A stretch of 64,000 nt of DNA. Origin: Symsagittifera roscoffensis. Lineage: Eukaryota; Xenacoelomorpha; Acoela; Convolutidae. The stretch's first letter is position 1. The number at the start of each line of letters is the position of its first letter. Below the pieces are notes generated by a model. That model made no database searches. It saw nothing but the letters and a program-made list of their open reading frames with translations, and was not told where the DNA came from. Of this stretch, positions 9,831 to 22,013 are shown piece by piece. The stretch is from positions 19,873,318-19,937,317 of the forward strand of contig NC_087070.1 in assembly GCF_963678635.1 (NCBI RefSeq), read 5' to 3'. The position numbers and the translations under genes were made by a program.

Positions 9831-12800
9831 ATGGCATACGGGGCTGGCACAGGTGTGAACAGTCACCATCAGTTGAACTACCTGCTGGAGAAGATGAGTT
9901 CGCCAGACAAGGACTTTCGCTTCATGGCTCTGAATGACCTGATGAATGACCTGCAGAGTAATTCGATCACGCTGGACGATGGGAGTGAGAGGAGTGTGGG
10001 CAAGAGTTTCCTCAAGTTGCTGAATGATAAGAACACAGAAGTGCAGAATTTGACAGTGAAGTGTCTGCCGCCTCTCGTGGGCAGACTGAAAGGTGAGTTA
10101 CAGAGAAAAGATTATTGTCTAAATAGACCGTTTGAATGAAATTTATCAAGGCTTAGTCTTTGGATTATCTTGTTTAAGTTAAAAAAAATCTGAGTCGTTT
10201 TCGTTCAAAATGATGCGTAATTTGTAACCGTATAGTTGTTCTTTGAGGGTTATTGCACAAAACATTCTCGCTTACTACCGGAATCCAAGGTCGAAAGATT
10301 CAATACTCTAGTTAAAACTGATTTCAAATGAAAGTTAATGTGCCGATGATCGATCATCAGAATTGATAAACATTTTTCCAAATTGAATCGTTTTGTAAGA
10401 TTTCTATTGAACTTTTTACAGCAAAAAAAAAATTAGGTAGTCGGAGCTTTCTGGTATTACTTTCTTTGTCATTGAAAGCCGTTGTTCCACTATTAGGTGG
10501 TATGGCGGAGCAAATTATTGATAGCCTGCTGGCTAATATGGAGAATGAACAAAGTGGCAATGAACAACTGAGAGACATCTCCAGCATGGGACTAAAAAGC
10601 GTCATCCCAGAGGTCGAAAGGTCACACCCCAGTATAGGAGGAGCAGTGGCACGCAAGGTCATCACTAAACTGACTGCGATTTGCAGTTCCACGTCTAATA
10701 CAGCCATTACGCTGGAGAGTCTGGACATCATAGCGGATTCACTGTTGCTGTTTGGACCTAGCATTGCCTCAGTGCACAAATCAGTGTTGTACATTTTTTT
10801 TGCTTAATTGATTTAGAAACTTTTTCTTGATTGTTTCATAGAAATCTCGGATCTTAGGAAATCAGCATTTGAAGAGATTGTTGTTATAGCAAATATGATG
10901 TTGCCATTGTTAAACAATGACTGACTGAGTTCTAAAATTCCATGCAACTAAAATTCCATGTAAATCTGATTTCTACTTGTGAAATTTGAATATGAAAACA
11001 AGTTGAAAATTGAAATTTTTTTTGCTCAAATGTACGATGCTTTTCTTTTTCTACCAGTTACTGTGGGATTGTCTCTATCCCAATCTGCGACACGACAGAA
11101 TGGCAGTGAGGAAAAAAGCGATCAATGCCATCTCAAACCTCGTCGTAAACAGCAGTGTCGAAATGTTCTGTGAACTATTCGAAGTTCTTCTGAAATCCTG
11201 CTCTAAAGAAAACCGCGCTAATTTGGATATTGTATGTACTACAGTACAGTGCATAAGTGCAGTGACCAGAAAGGCGGGACATAGATTGAATGAAGGGATG
11301 GTTAGGAATGTGTTCCCGGTGATGTTGGAGCTTATTGACATCAAGGACTCGGATGAGACGTGTGATATTAAGGAATCGTGTCTGCAGACATTCGAGGCAC
11401 TAGTCAGAAGATGTCCAAAAGAGTGCGAGGTAATTTTTTAATTTTTTTTTGCTTTCGAAAGCAAGTATCTTTTAATCGGGAACTTTATTGTTAAAGCTTA
11501 AGAACTTTGAGGCTTGTTTCAACTTGGCTTAGAGGTAGCGCCGTCGCCTTTGCACTCTAAGGTCAGGGATTGGAGTCGCGGCCGGACCTTGTTTTTTTCA
11601 AGGTGTATCCAATTGAACTTTTCGGTAAAAATTGATTATATCAGACTTTCGTTTATCTGCTCTTTTTGTCGGCTTAGTTGCAACATCACGAATTTCACTT
11701 GTGTTGTAATCAAGTATCGTGGCAGTTGCAAGTGTTGTTCTTTGTAGTTTTAGGGGGACTAGAAACTTTTTGAAGTTTTTATAAAATCAATGTTTTTTTT
11801 GGCTCAACTGGTGTCTACTCAGTTTAGTCGGCTTTGCTTTCGAGAATTAACGAAGAGAGTGGCCTCTTTAAGTAGTTCAAAATTTAAGCGTGTTTGTCAA
11901 AATGAGCAGTTTTAAATTAGTTCACTTCGTGTAGATGCATTGCGCTAAAAGTGTGTTGCCAATTTATGTGGCGATTTGCATTGAATTCCAGGCGTACACC
12001 GATATCATAATAGCGACATCTCTCAAGTACCTCTGCTATGACCCCAACTACAGCTACGACAACGATGACGACGAGTCCATGCTAATCGACACTGGAAACA
12101 CAGACGACGAGGATGAAGAAGACGAAGACGACGAATATAATGATTTATCTGACGATGATGATGTTTCGTGGAAAGTCCGGAGGGCCTCGGCGAAAGTTCT
12201 AGAATCCTTAGTAGCTTCGAAACCTCACACTGCGGTTCAGTTTTATAACGAGAATCGAGCGGCTCTTTTGGTGTCCAGGTTCAAAGAGCGAGAAGAAAGC
12301 GTAAAAGATGATATCTTTCAAACATTTGTAGTTCTGTTGCGCCAAACCAAGATGTATATCAACTCCTCGGTAACAGGAGGCGATGCCATGGAATGTTTTT
12401 CGGTGCCTACGACCGTTCTTCAGTCTTTGATTCCAACTATAGTCAAGGAATCGAAAAAGATGTTCAAAAGTCCAAGCATGAAAACCCGACAAGGAATTTT
12501 TATGGTCTTAAACGATTTAGTCATTGCATTACCTGGTTGTCTTTCGGAAGAGTTTGCAATTGTAGTTCCAGGTATTGAGAAATGTTTTGAAGACCGCTCA
12601 AGTACCGCTAACTTGAAATTGGACTGCCTTGTATTTGTAAGCTCAGCTCTTAGAAACCATCCGAAAGAAGTGTTCTACCCACATTTGCCTAAACTAGTTG
12701 CTCCGATTTTGAAAGGAGCTAACGATAAGTTCTACCGCATTGCCGCTGATTCGCTGCAAGTTTTGCAAATGTTCGTTGAGATTTTGCTTCCGCCAACCGA

Positions 12801-14871
12801 CCTAGAAGTTCACGAGGCAAATAAAGACCTATTCAATCTCGTTTTCGAAACTGTTTATTCTAAACTGAAAGCGACTGACCTAGATCAAGATGTGAAAGAA
12901 CACGCGATTTCATGTATGGCCCAGATTATATACAACGGAGGAGATTTACTAGGGTCCAACTTACAAGCGTGTCTGAAAATATTGGTCGAGAGACTTAGCA
13001 ATGAAGTGACAAGATTGTATGCTGTAAAGGCATTCGCAAAAATAGCCGGATCTCCAAGGAGTTTGGAATTTAAGTACGAAGCAAATCAAGCGGTTCCACT
13101 TTTGATCCAATTCCTGAAAAAGAATCACAGGATTTTGAGGCTGTTTTCGGTCGAGTGCCTTTACTCGTTGATTCGCCGACACGATGCTCAAATTGCACCG
13201 GAGCAATATAACTTCTTAATCGAGACCATTCCGATAGTTCTGACTGAAACTGACCTTCAAATAACCCAAATTGCACTGAATTTACTCGGGCTGGTTGTGA
13301 ACAACAACCCTGCGATTGCGTCCAAAGTGTTCAAAGACATCTTCCCAAGTCTTATCGCTCTTTTGAAATCCCCGGTTTTGCAAGGAGCTCCTTTAGAATC
13401 AATGTTGAAATTTCTTCAATCGTTGTCGAATCCTGGAAAAATTTCATTTGATGCGCTCTACAGGCCTTTGCATGACTTGATGTTTACTCAAACCGAAATT
13501 GTACATAAACAGACTTATTCTTCAGTAGCTCAAGCAGTGGCATTGTTGTCAATAGCTGCTGGCCAACAGTTTAACATAGTAACCGAGTACTCAGGATTCC
13601 TATCTCAGAGAAGCACGGATAATGTCAAGGAAGTTAGTCGAATTTTCTGTCTGAACACAATTGGAGAGATAGGCAAAAGAGTTGACCTTTCTCAGCACGA
13701 AAGTCTACCGGCGCTTATTCTGAGTGCGTTCGAATCTCAAAATGAGGAAATGAAAAATGCGGCCTCTCTTGCATTAGGAGGTATAACAGTGAGTGCGATA
13801 CCGACCTTCCTGCCATTTGTTCTAAATCACCTGAAAAGTCAACAAAAAAGTAGGAATTTGTACCTGCTTCTAAAGTCACTAAAGGAGTTTATAGTTGTGC
13901 TTTTGCAACGTGGCGATGGAGCCTTGAAGAGTCTAGACCAGGAGTTGTGGAATAATTTGATGAGTTACAGCGACTGCGCTGAGGAAGGAACCCGAAGTGT
14001 TGTTGCCGAATGTCTCGGACGACTCACGCTCGTCAACTACACTGTGCATCTCGGATATCTGAAGCAATGTGCGAATAATCAGAACCCACTAGTTGCTAGT
14101 ACTGTCGTAACTGCGGTCAAGTTTGCTATAACCGATAAGCCTCACCCGATAGACGAACAACTGAAATTAGCGATGGGCGACTTTTTGTCATGTTTAAAGC
14201 ATGAAGATGTGAATTTAAGGCGGCTGACACTTGTTATGCTGAATTCAGCAGCGCATAACAAACCGGTGCTCATTCGAAACCAGCTGTCGAATGTTTTGGC
14301 ACTTCTGTATAAGCAAACGTTGGAAGACAAAAGTTTAATTAAACTTGTCGAAATGGGACCTTTCAAACACGAGTTTGACATGGGTCTTGATCTGCGCAAA
14401 ACTGCCTTTGAATGCATGTACACGCTACTTGAAACTTGTCTGGACAAGATTCCAGATATTTCAGAGTACTTGACGTACCTGCAAAATGGCCTCAAGGACC
14501 GCTATGACATCAAGATGCTGGCCCATTTGATGTTGATCAAGTTATCAGTCCTAGTTCCAGGCGCGGTTTTGCAGAGGTTGGATAAAATCATGGAAGCGAT
14601 CAAACTGACAATTACGTCCAAAGTGAAAAATGACTCAGTTAAGCAAGAGTATGATAAGCAAGAAGAGATCAAAAAGTCGGCGTTGCGAGCGGTCCTCGCG
14701 CTTTCGAAATTACCCGAAGCAGATCGAGTTCAGGCAGTTGTCGATGTCATTGCTCTGTGTAAAGTAAACTATCCCGACCTCTACAACTACTATGAAAACC
14801 TAAAGAAAGAATCAAACCTGATTGGGTTGCCGAAAAGAATAGGAACTGACAGTATAGATATGGAGACGTGA
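9831..14871 (+). CDS. CAND1: Cullin-associated NEDD8-dissociated protein 1
   Basis: Four exons join in frame: 9831-10092, 10497-10783, 11058-11429 and 11992-14871, giving about 1266 residues (usual length about 1230). All introns are GT-AG. The protein is HEAT-repeat throughout and matches CAND1 from end to end: [14 protein letters not shown] near the N-terminus, the acidic loop after [50 protein letters not shown] and VEMGPFKH in the middle and C-terminal parts, and [13 protein letters not shown] near the end. Family role: binds unneddylated cullin-RBX1 and exchanges F-box and other substrate receptors on SCF-type ubiquitin ligases. The 2.9-kb last exon holds three quarters of the protein. 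The start is the ATG directly after the GATT microsatellite. Confidence 0.96.
11430..11991 (+). other. CAND1 intron 3 with tRNA-like repeat
   Basis: A 562-bp intron between GTAATT and TTCCAG. At 11515-11595 it carries a tRNA-like patch with an A-box-like TGGCTTAGAGGTAGCG and a weak B-box-like GGATTGGAGTC, again most likely a SINE fragment. Confidence 0.55.
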
Positions 14872-15056
14872 AAACTTAAAGACGCCCAGGTGAAGAAGAA
14901 TTGAAAAGGAAGACAGCGAGGCTAAAGCAAAACTGAGCATGACTTGTTTATTATTAGCTTTTAGTGCGATAGTGTTATCTTTATTGATCGAAGACGCTGT
15001 TTAAACGTACGTATCTAATTGAAAGTTTAATTTCATTTTCGCTTTTCACAAAGTTT

Positions 15057-15062
15057 AATAAA
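15057..15062 (+). terminator. Candidate poly(A) signal of CAND1
   Basis: AATAAA lies about 185 bases after the CAND1 stop codon, a normal distance for a cleavage signal. Confidence 0.6.
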
Positions 15063-16728
15063 TCTGTTATGGAGGCATTTTTTTAAATCCAAGTCATAGC
15101 TATTGAATACTTCAGCAAAATCTGGAAAAATTTAACAGATATATTGAGACCAACCAATGTTCTCATTAACAAGTATCAATTATTGGTCTGTAGTTCATGG
15201 TTAACATGAACTGCTGGAAAATCAGGGGCGCTTGGATTCACCAGCGCGAGCAAGATTTTTGTTGTGCTGCAATTTCGGGTGCTTTCCCTGATATCCCATT
15301 GCAGTTCAATTGGAGAAAATTTAGACTTTACTAGGTTGGGATTGGTTGCCGGGAAGATGAGATACGCGCTGTATGGTTTTGTGGGTTAGTGTTTGGATTG
15401 TTGGGTAATTTGTAGTCCGAATGTTTTTTGGCCTTTTTGTTTTATTACTAGGAGGGGCACGATATGGTTGTTTGTATGATATGCTTGCTTGAGTGTGTGA
15501 GTTTTTGTATTACAAGGAGGGCAGATGTAGTGACAAGGGTTTTGGGTTAATGCCGACATGTAAAAGGAGGATAAGTATTAATAGGCGGGGAACAGCCCAT
15601 CTGACTTTGAATGCTCCGCAATTAAAAACACGGTTTGAGCAGGCTTTCTGCGCTCCCACGCACGGTAGGGGGCTTCAATGCTATTTGCGGCGGCTTTTGT
15701 CTTGCGTCGGGTCCCTCGCGGCACGGCGGCACTATTGGACTTAGCTGAGCTTCTTTGTCAAATTTTCACATCAGTCACCCAGTGTTCGTTAATTTCGAAT
15801 GGTGTATTCATGCATAAAATTTTTAATTAACGTCAAAGAAAACTCAATGGTAAACAAGTGTGATATCCTCTCAGGTCTGATTTGGATTTCATAAAAAACA
15901 TTTTAACTTGAATTACCGCTGATTTTCTAAAATTCACTTGTGCTCGGAACATTCTGGGTTACTTGTATGTTAGTTTTTGTGTGTAAATTAATTTGGTTTG
16001 ACCAAAAGTTGAATCCGCATTTTATTTAGCAGACAATGTTTTCTAGGTTTTCTTGTAAATGTTTCGTATCTATCGAATGTTAAAGTCCTCGGTATATTGA
16101 AAAGCGTGTTTAGTTTTGTCCAGCATCTGTTATGTCGCCTCCTGTTAATGATGGAATCTTCTTTTTCTTTGACCCTCTGGTCTTGGGCAGAGATGTGTAG
16201 CTGCGTACTTAGATGGTCGCATCTTCTCAAGGGATACCGTCTTATTGTCGGTCTGAGATTGTCTAAGAATAGGCACTGGTGTTCCCACTGAAATCGTTTT
16301 TTTTTCTGATTTCTCAGCTCCCTGCATTTCTTCAAAGTGTTGTCCTTAACTATGATTGTGAGCTCCTAGCGGGGCTCGGGCGGTTTTCCTACCAGTGTGC
16401 GTGCCGTTCATAGTTTTAATCCACCTTTCAGAATGTTCCCTAGTTACAGCTGTTTGTACTACTTTTCCCACGGTAGGTTTTGGAGTGTATTTTTAACTGC
16501 CAGCTGCAGTTTGTTATATCTTTAAGGAGCTCAGTAGAGAAATTATGAACTAATTGTATAATCAAAGTTGAGAGTTAACGTAGAATAAGAATTCAGAACA
16601 CAACATGAATTCATTCTCTTTTTCCGAAGTTTGGCTTATTATGAAATCTAAGCATTCGAAATGCAAAAACTCATATGATTTGGATGTACATAAGTTTATA
16701 CTAACTATTAAAATGCCATGCGACTTCT

Positions 16729-17390
16729 ACAGTGCTGATTTAAATTATCCGGACAAGACAAACTAAATTTGAAACTTGAAACTTCAAACGCGTAATTTCA
16801 AATTTCAATTAGTAAATGAAGAATTACGCTGAAACTACCACATTAATTGATGAGAAATTTATATCAAGAGAAGCCTCTACAGGTCAACAAAGTTCTAGAA
16901 GGGTAGAACTTCCAAAAATCTGTATAAGAGAATATATTTTTGGTTGATAGCAAAAAATGATCATTTTTACTTTATACAAATCAAAATCTTATAAGAACTT
17001 AGCGCAAATTTTATCTTTTTAGAACTTTGTTGGGCTGTAAAAGAGGAATAGTAGTAGTAGTAGTTTAGGCGCCTAACAATCCGAGGGGGTGGGGGTGAGC
17101 AGGGCGCGGAAAAGAGCAGGAGTAAAATGTTCTAGATTGTTTGAGAACATTTCAAAATGGTCGTTAATTGTTCTAGATTATTCCAGAACTTTCATACACA
17201 TATATCGATATAAATAGCACCAAAATTTTAGTATAATTAATTAAAAATTACTTGCTATCTTTGAACTTATAAGCTTTTTGTAGCGTTTAAATTTTAAATT
17301 CTTACTAATCTTACCCGAATTTGAGAAAAACGCGTTTCAATTTTTCAACGTTCGTTTTGTTCGTTTAATTTAAATCAGCACTGTATACAT
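16729..17390. mobile_element. MITE-like element with terminal inverted repeats
   Basis: The left end reads ACAGTGCTGATTTAAATTA and the right end reads the reverse complement TTTAAATCAGCACTGT, about 660 bp apart. There is no transposase ORF. A second, inverted copy of the same end begins at about 17467 (ACAGTGCTGATTTAAATTA), followed by sequence matching the reverse complement of 17295-17350. This suggests two non-autonomous DNA transposons head to head. Confidence 0.6.
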
Positions 17391-17555
17391 AATATGAACA
17401 TAAATCTATAGTCTTACAGTACCCCGGGTTCTGTAAGATTATAGGTTTATGTTCATATTATGTAGACAGTGCTGATTTAAATTAACCAGACAAAAAGAAC
17501 AACATTGGAAAATTGAAAAGCATTTTTCTCAAATTCGATTAGTGAAAAAATGAAC
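17295..17555. repeat. Large imperfect palindrome centred at ~17425
   Basis: Left arm about 17295-17419 pairs with right arm about 17431-17555. Innermost arms are CTTACAG and CTGTAAG around a central CCCGGG; further out, CATAATATGAACATAAA pairs with TTTATGTTCATATTATG, then the transposon ends pair. It could extrude as a long hairpin. Confidence 0.75.
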
Positions 17556-18050
17556 AGAACTGAAGTTGCTCAGCATTTAACCATAATTATCATGGTGAAA
17601 TTTATTTGGCGAAGTTCGGAAACCGTAGGTAGTGGGCGTCATCTGTAAGTTGGGGTTGCAATTTGTCAACTTATGAGTTTAAATTTAAACGGTTTTCCTC
17701 TTCTCCGTATGTATAACCTTTTGGCGGGACACTTTGTTGATGACATTTTTGCTGTCCATGGTTGGCTTAAGAAATTTAAGTACATCACTTATTGATGGAA
17801 AAACGTTTTTGAATTTTAAGAAAGGTGGCTTTTATTATACTTTTTATTTTCATAGTTGTGTCTCTTAATCATGGTGTATTTTAATTGCGGCGGCTTTAAT
17901 TTGTGAAAAGAAAACGGCACAAAAGAACGCTGGTTAATCTTCAAAAACCTTCAAGTTTCTTTCGACGAAATCTTTAAGTAGTATATCTGAGTAATTTTCT
18001 ATTCGAAATTTGGTTATTTCAGGTCAAATGACAATTTGAAACAGTTTAGA

Positions 18051-21000
18051 ATGGCTGCCGATGTCTTCGAAATAGAAGATTTTACCAATGCAACAGACTG
18101 GGAGAATTTTATCTTCCTAGTCGAACAATTCTTCGCACAAATCCAATCTTCATTATTAACAAACTCAACTAACTTCGGCGACATTAACTCTTCGAATCCT
18201 AAATCAAACTGCTTGTGTAGTGATGTTATTAATCTTTCAGGGCAAGTTTTCGAGCTTCACTGTTACGATCTTGGTGGCTTTGAAGTTGACTGCAATAAAA
18301 CTGTCTCAAACAAAAAAGGCAGTCAAAGTCGTGATTATGGAAAAATGTCGAGCGAAGTTTCATTTATAGGTCAGAACGAATCATCGACATGTCCCTACAA
18401 AAACATTCCAAAATGGTTCGGCTTTTCCTGCTTCGTTATTTTGAAATGCACCAGTTCTGAAATTAAGTCTGAATCGGACATGCAATCAATACTTAGTGCT
18501 TGTAGTGTAGTTAGCTGTAATATCGGGCTCAACATACCAATTTTCGGACAGTTTCTCGAAGAGTGGCGGTGCTTTTTATCCGGTTTTGGAGGCGCCGGTT
18601 TAGATGGCTCTGAGAATGAATATAGAATGGATATGATTCATATGAAGTCGGCGCCGAAATCGAACTTGACTCACCTGTCGGGATTGTTGGACCTTTTCAG
18701 GGAACACGCGGCCTTGTCTAGTAGCGCAGAGGTTACAGTCTCAGCTTGTTTTACGTACTCATTGTATGATTGGACCGAGTTCACATTGAATTGGGAAGAT
18801 CAGAATGTGCCTTTGGCAGACACAATGGGAGAAAATGTTAGTTGGGTGATGATCATCGAGTAAAAAGATTTTTTTTCTTGAAGAAAAAATTTGTTTCTCC
18901 AAATATAATTTATCAATTAAAAAAAATTGAAATTCGGTTAGATGAACAAGTAGAACTTTCCAAATTTTTGATATTTACACACAGAAATTGTACTGTCAAA
19001 TGAATTGTACGAGAATTGTACTACGTAATTTTGTCGCTATTTTAAAAAAATTATTAGATTTTTTATATGATTCAGTTTAGAGCTGTTTTTCGCAGGCAAA
19101 AAAAAAGATTTTGTTCCGGAACCTTTGATTTTACAAGGTAGATGAAGATATCAAATGTGTTTAGTGGTTAATTACCGTATATTTTACCGTATATTACCGT
19201 ACAGTCGGGTTATGTGAAGGAAAGTGTCAACTGGGTTGAAATAGTAAAAGAGCACAACTATTTTCTGACTGTTAACTATCAGTTTTACTAGGCGATAATA
19301 TTAGTCCAACTGATTGTCTCTCAATGCTTAACTAGGAAACAATCGGTGAATCAGTAGCCGTCCTCTTTGACATTCCAGTCGGCACTTTCGACGAAATAGT
19401 CTCTGAGATTCAACTGTCGGCTTGTTGGGATGGTCTGTCCTGTTCAGTCGTAGAAGAAAGCGAGTCGTATTCGGATATGACTCCCTTAAACGCACCGCAG
19501 TGGTGGCTGTCTGTGAAAATGAACCAAAATCCGAATTGCATTTTAAGTCAACATATTTTGAGTATACTTCGAATGACTAGACTTTCGTTTATTCTACAAA
19601 AGGCGAAATTAAGCCCAGTTAACTCTTATGACCGACTTGAAGATCTGGAAAAGTTAGAGCTGCCGGATATCAATAACATCATAACGAGGAAAAAATGGAG
19701 CGAAACTAACTATACAGTGCATAGTGAAGAAATGAGTGATCAGTTAGCAGGGGCAATTATAGAACGACTTTTTGACAGAAGTTTTTCGCGTAGTCATTTC
19801 TCAATGGATGAAATTTGCACGGCATTCAAATCTGCACCAAAGAATAGTATAATTTACGATTTAGCTTGGATTCTGTGTCATATAAGTTATCGTTACTCTA
19901 GCGCCGAAGCGATGTTAGTCGTTTGGAGAAAGTTCGTAGCTCAGGTTCGGGAGTACTTCGACGCTGGTGTCTACATTCCTTCGGTTTCGGTGGAAAAACC
20001 AGATTTTTCATCTTGCTTGTTGAATCAAAAGTTGCAGTTTTTGAACTGCTGTACCAAACGTAGATTGGACCGCGAAACGAGGTGTAAAAATGCGAATTCA
20101 TCAATTGATTTGAACAAAGAGAATGTTCTGAACAAAAGTGAACTTAGTGTTGTTTCATCAACAGGTGAAAGTGGAAACGCACACGAAGACGAGTTTTTCG
20201 ATTGCGATTATGATAACAATGGACAAAAAGAGGGTGAAGAAGTTAGGAAATCGTCTGAAAACTTAGCAGATAGGAAAGATGACAAAAGTGAACAAACAAA
20301 TGCACGGGAAGGAGACGAATGGAATGAAATGTGGGATAATTCTGATTGGAATTTCGACGATGAACCTGATATCGAGGAGAAAGAACTTGAAAAGAACGAG
20401 AAGAAAAAGCAAACCAGTACATTGAGGCCACCTGAGGGAAGACTGAAATTGTTCAAGGCTAGTGTTTAACCTAAATAGTTGAATGAATTTCAGCTTTTTA
20501 TTTCAAAAAATTAAAAACGCCATTAAGGAAGTCTATTCATCTCATAAGTAGCGAAAACGTAAATAGCTGAGAAAAGTTCAATGATGGCAAATATAAATTA
20601 ATTTTTTACACTGTAGGAAGAGGAATTCCTCTTAGAACACCCAACAAGCCCGTTGTACGTCCCAGAAACCCAGGAACCACCGATCATGACAGAGTACTCC
20701 CTGGCCAAGGAGGCGGAGTTCCTGGAACAGCTGGGATCTAATTCAGATGCAAGTGAACTGAGAATGTTGATTCAGTCACGCACGCTGCTGTCTGACATGG
20801 AGTGCTTCAAGGTTAGTGATGTCGTTATTTAAAAAATTCTATCTGCATTCATTTGGCAAATAATTTTTTAGTTTGAAAACATTTGTCAATTATGCTCATA
20901 ATTTGAGGCATTTTCCAAATGCTAGCGCAGTCGAAGTAAGCAGTTAAAAAGGCCGTGGAGATGAAATATGATCTAATTGAACGCTGAGCCCTGTAAACCT

Positions 21001-22013
21001 AACTTCGTGTTTCTAAAAGAAGTGGCTGACTGGTTTGGTTGACCTAGGCGGCCAACCCGGGATGTGTTCTGGAAGATTTCATCAGGTGGTATTCTCCTCG
21101 AGACTGGAGTCCATCAGAAGGTCTCAGTGTCCGTATGACTCAGGACTCCTCTAATATCTGGGTCAAAAATTGGAACATGGCCCTCCCAGTGCCGGCCAAA
21201 CGACAGAAGCGTCTATTTGACGACACCAAAGAGGCCGAAAATCTGTTTGGATATTTTTCGTCTCTAAACCGAAATGATTTGGCAGACTTGATTATCAACC
21301 CGTTGCTACATCATTGCTACGAAGAAATCGTATCAACGAAAAAAGAATTCACTTGCTTTGAAGCTATGAAATTAAATCTGGAAAGCGATGTGAAGAAACT
21401 TCATCAAGTTGACCTCGAAAGCGAAGGCAGAAAATTGTATCAGTTTTTAGTCGATTTTGTGGCTTTAGAGTTGATAATATCTCGTGCTGCGTCGCTTGAA
21501 AAGAAGTTTTGTCATTTACCAACTTTCTCAAACGCAGAAGCTGCCACCAAGACCATCAAAAGAAATGTGAAATTTGAAGTGAAATCTGAAATTACAGGCG
21601 AAGTTGACGATATATACAAAGATTTTGTAAATAGTTTGATGGAGAGTTCCACTGTTCCTGTAATCGGAGCTTCTCGTGGGCCGGTTGGTGACGTAATTTG
21701 CAATCTTTTCTCGCTTGCCAATAGGATTCAAGAAGAGGACGATTACTCATTCGAACGAGCAAAATCAGCTGGTCCGATTACAGATAACATGTTTCCTGCA
21801 CCTATAACAAAAGAGTTTGTTTTACAGGCCAATTTATCGACCGATAATCGGAATAGAGAAAATTTGAAAAATAAGTGGAAAAATAATGATGACTGCGGAG
21901 ACAGGGAGTCGGGTAAGATTGCAGTTGATTTACCACAGAGAATGTACGCGACAGTTGGTGCTTCTGAATTTAGAGTTGCAATGACAACATGTAGTTCTAC
22001 TAAAATTGTATAA
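18051..22013 (+). CDS. RAB3GAP1: Rab3 GTPase-activating protein catalytic subunit
   Basis: Exons 18051 to 18836 (or 18845, another in-frame GT), 19336-20463, 20617-20811 and 21048-22013 join in frame to about 1024 residues (human about 980). Diagnostic stretches: MAADVFEIEDFTNATDWE at the N-terminus; YSDMTPLNAPQWW in exon 2; TEYSLAKEAEFLEQLG and LLSDMECFK in exon 3; AANPGCVLEDFIRWYSPRDW in exon 4; RQKRLFDDTKEAE and PQRMYATVGASEFRVA near the end. The arginine in RWYSPRD is, from family knowledge, the catalytic finger residue. Role: with RAB3GAP2 it acts on RAB3 as a GAP and on RAB18 as an exchange factor at the ER. Exon 2 ends with a long acidic, lysine-rich linker. The exon 1 and exon 2 donors are weak matches and need transcript support; the rest is firm. 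Confidence 0.93.

Larger units (their letters stand above)
14872..18050. other. CAND1 3' UTR and CAND1-RAB3GAP1 intergenic region
   Basis: The CAND1 3' UTR is followed by about 3 kb with no gene I can support. It holds an inverted-repeat transposon remnant (16729-17390), a large palindrome around 17425 and a short AGT repeat near 17050. A TTATTTCAG splice-acceptor-like site ends about 28 bases before the RAB3GAP1 ATG. Confidence 0.6.
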
